Source: Brumimicrobium sp035497735
Lineage (GTDB): Bacteria; Bacteroidota; Bacteroidia; Flavobacteriales_D; Crocinitomicaceae
NCBI GenBank assembly: GCA_035497735.1
Contig: DATJCX010000058.1
Span: 93,222-157,221, forward strand
Length of the DNA: 64,000 bases
Reading direction: 5' to 3'
Below the pieces are notes generated by a model. The model was given only the letters and a program-made list of their open reading frames with translations. It was not told where the DNA came from and searched no databases. This document shows, in pieces, positions 63,862-64,000 of this stretch. The translations under genes were made by a program, and so were the position numbers. The first letter of the stretch is position 1; every line of letters starts with the position of its first letter.

Positions 63862-64000
63862 GGAACTGCTGCGTTGTTTTCAAATGTCGAACTAAGTCAC
63901 ATACTTTAGTATGCTCCTGTCGTTCTCATTTTTAACGCCTTGCATTATCCTCATTTTTGAAGAATCCACTACTTTTTTGCGATACTTGTTCTTTGAAAAC
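63862..64000. repeat. Terminal-inverted-repeat element, tandem copy B, cut by the window end
   Basis: Repeats copy A with a 141-bp period: the interior and the right arm are nearly identical but the left 18-bp arm is missing (GGAACTGCTG follows a TTTTGAAAACT junction). The window ends in CTTTGAAAAC, the same junction, so a further copy probably follows. Confidence 0.8.

Noticed and set aside
1..64000. CRISPR array
   Set aside because: No regularly spaced direct repeats with unique spacers; the repeats found are iteron-like or inverted-repeat elements, and there are no cas genes.

Overview
The window is chromosomal DNA from a member of the Bacteroidota, most likely Flavobacteriales (a Fluviicola/Crocinitomix-like relative is my guess, inferred only from gene content). 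The signs are low G+C, several proteins ending in type IX secretion (T9SS) sorting domains, families such as DUF4270 and DUF3098, GEVED-domain adhesins, and promoters whose -7 box reads TAnnTTTG.

Layout. Positions 1-1625 hold no convincing gene: an imperfect repeated segment and G+C-richer, structured-looking DNA. Positions 1626-2102 hold a small Cys/His-rich protein and a cluster of 12-bp AAGTATAACTAA repeats. Positions 2103-14040 form a defence island read entirely leftward: a Type IIG-like restriction-modification enzyme, an unrecognised 297-aa protein, a PHP-nuclease/SMC-like ATPase, a Septu-like pair (ATPase + HNH nuclease) and an AlbA_2/GHKL-ATPase protein. Positions 14041-14777 contain short repeats and what looks like the broken C-terminal end of a tyrosine recombinase. 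About 1.1 kb further is a tRNA-Gln(TTG) whose 3' end faces the island, the usual geometry of tRNA-integrated elements.

From 16 kb on the content is mainly core: TonB-dependent receptor, peptide-binding lipoprotein, mce, HAD phosphatase, YceI lipoprotein, ftsX-DUF3098-truB-queA, ribE/panC, a shortened GT5 protein, DUF4270, glmS and an SDR. Two tandem giant T9SS adhesins occupy 33.7-42.1 kb. Then come a PAS-LuxR regulator, an MBL-fold hydrolase, a copper operon (HMA-AraC regulator, copA, small chaperone), the rluD/T9SS/PASTA trio, an ECF sigma factor with a CarH/LitR-like MerR regulator (the pair that normally controls carotenoid genes, absent here), lipoproteins, a LETM1-related protein, kynU, polA, a pterin dehydratase and paaZ. 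The window ends in tandem copies of a 127-bp hairpin-type repeat also present at 51.6 kb.

The most interesting points are the island with its possible integrase scar; the MerR regulator that has lost the expected cobalamin-binding residues; a palindrome over the sigma-factor promoter; the terminal-inverted-repeat element family; and the GT5 and SDR proteins lacking canonical active-site motifs. All calls come from reading the sequence; no database search was run.
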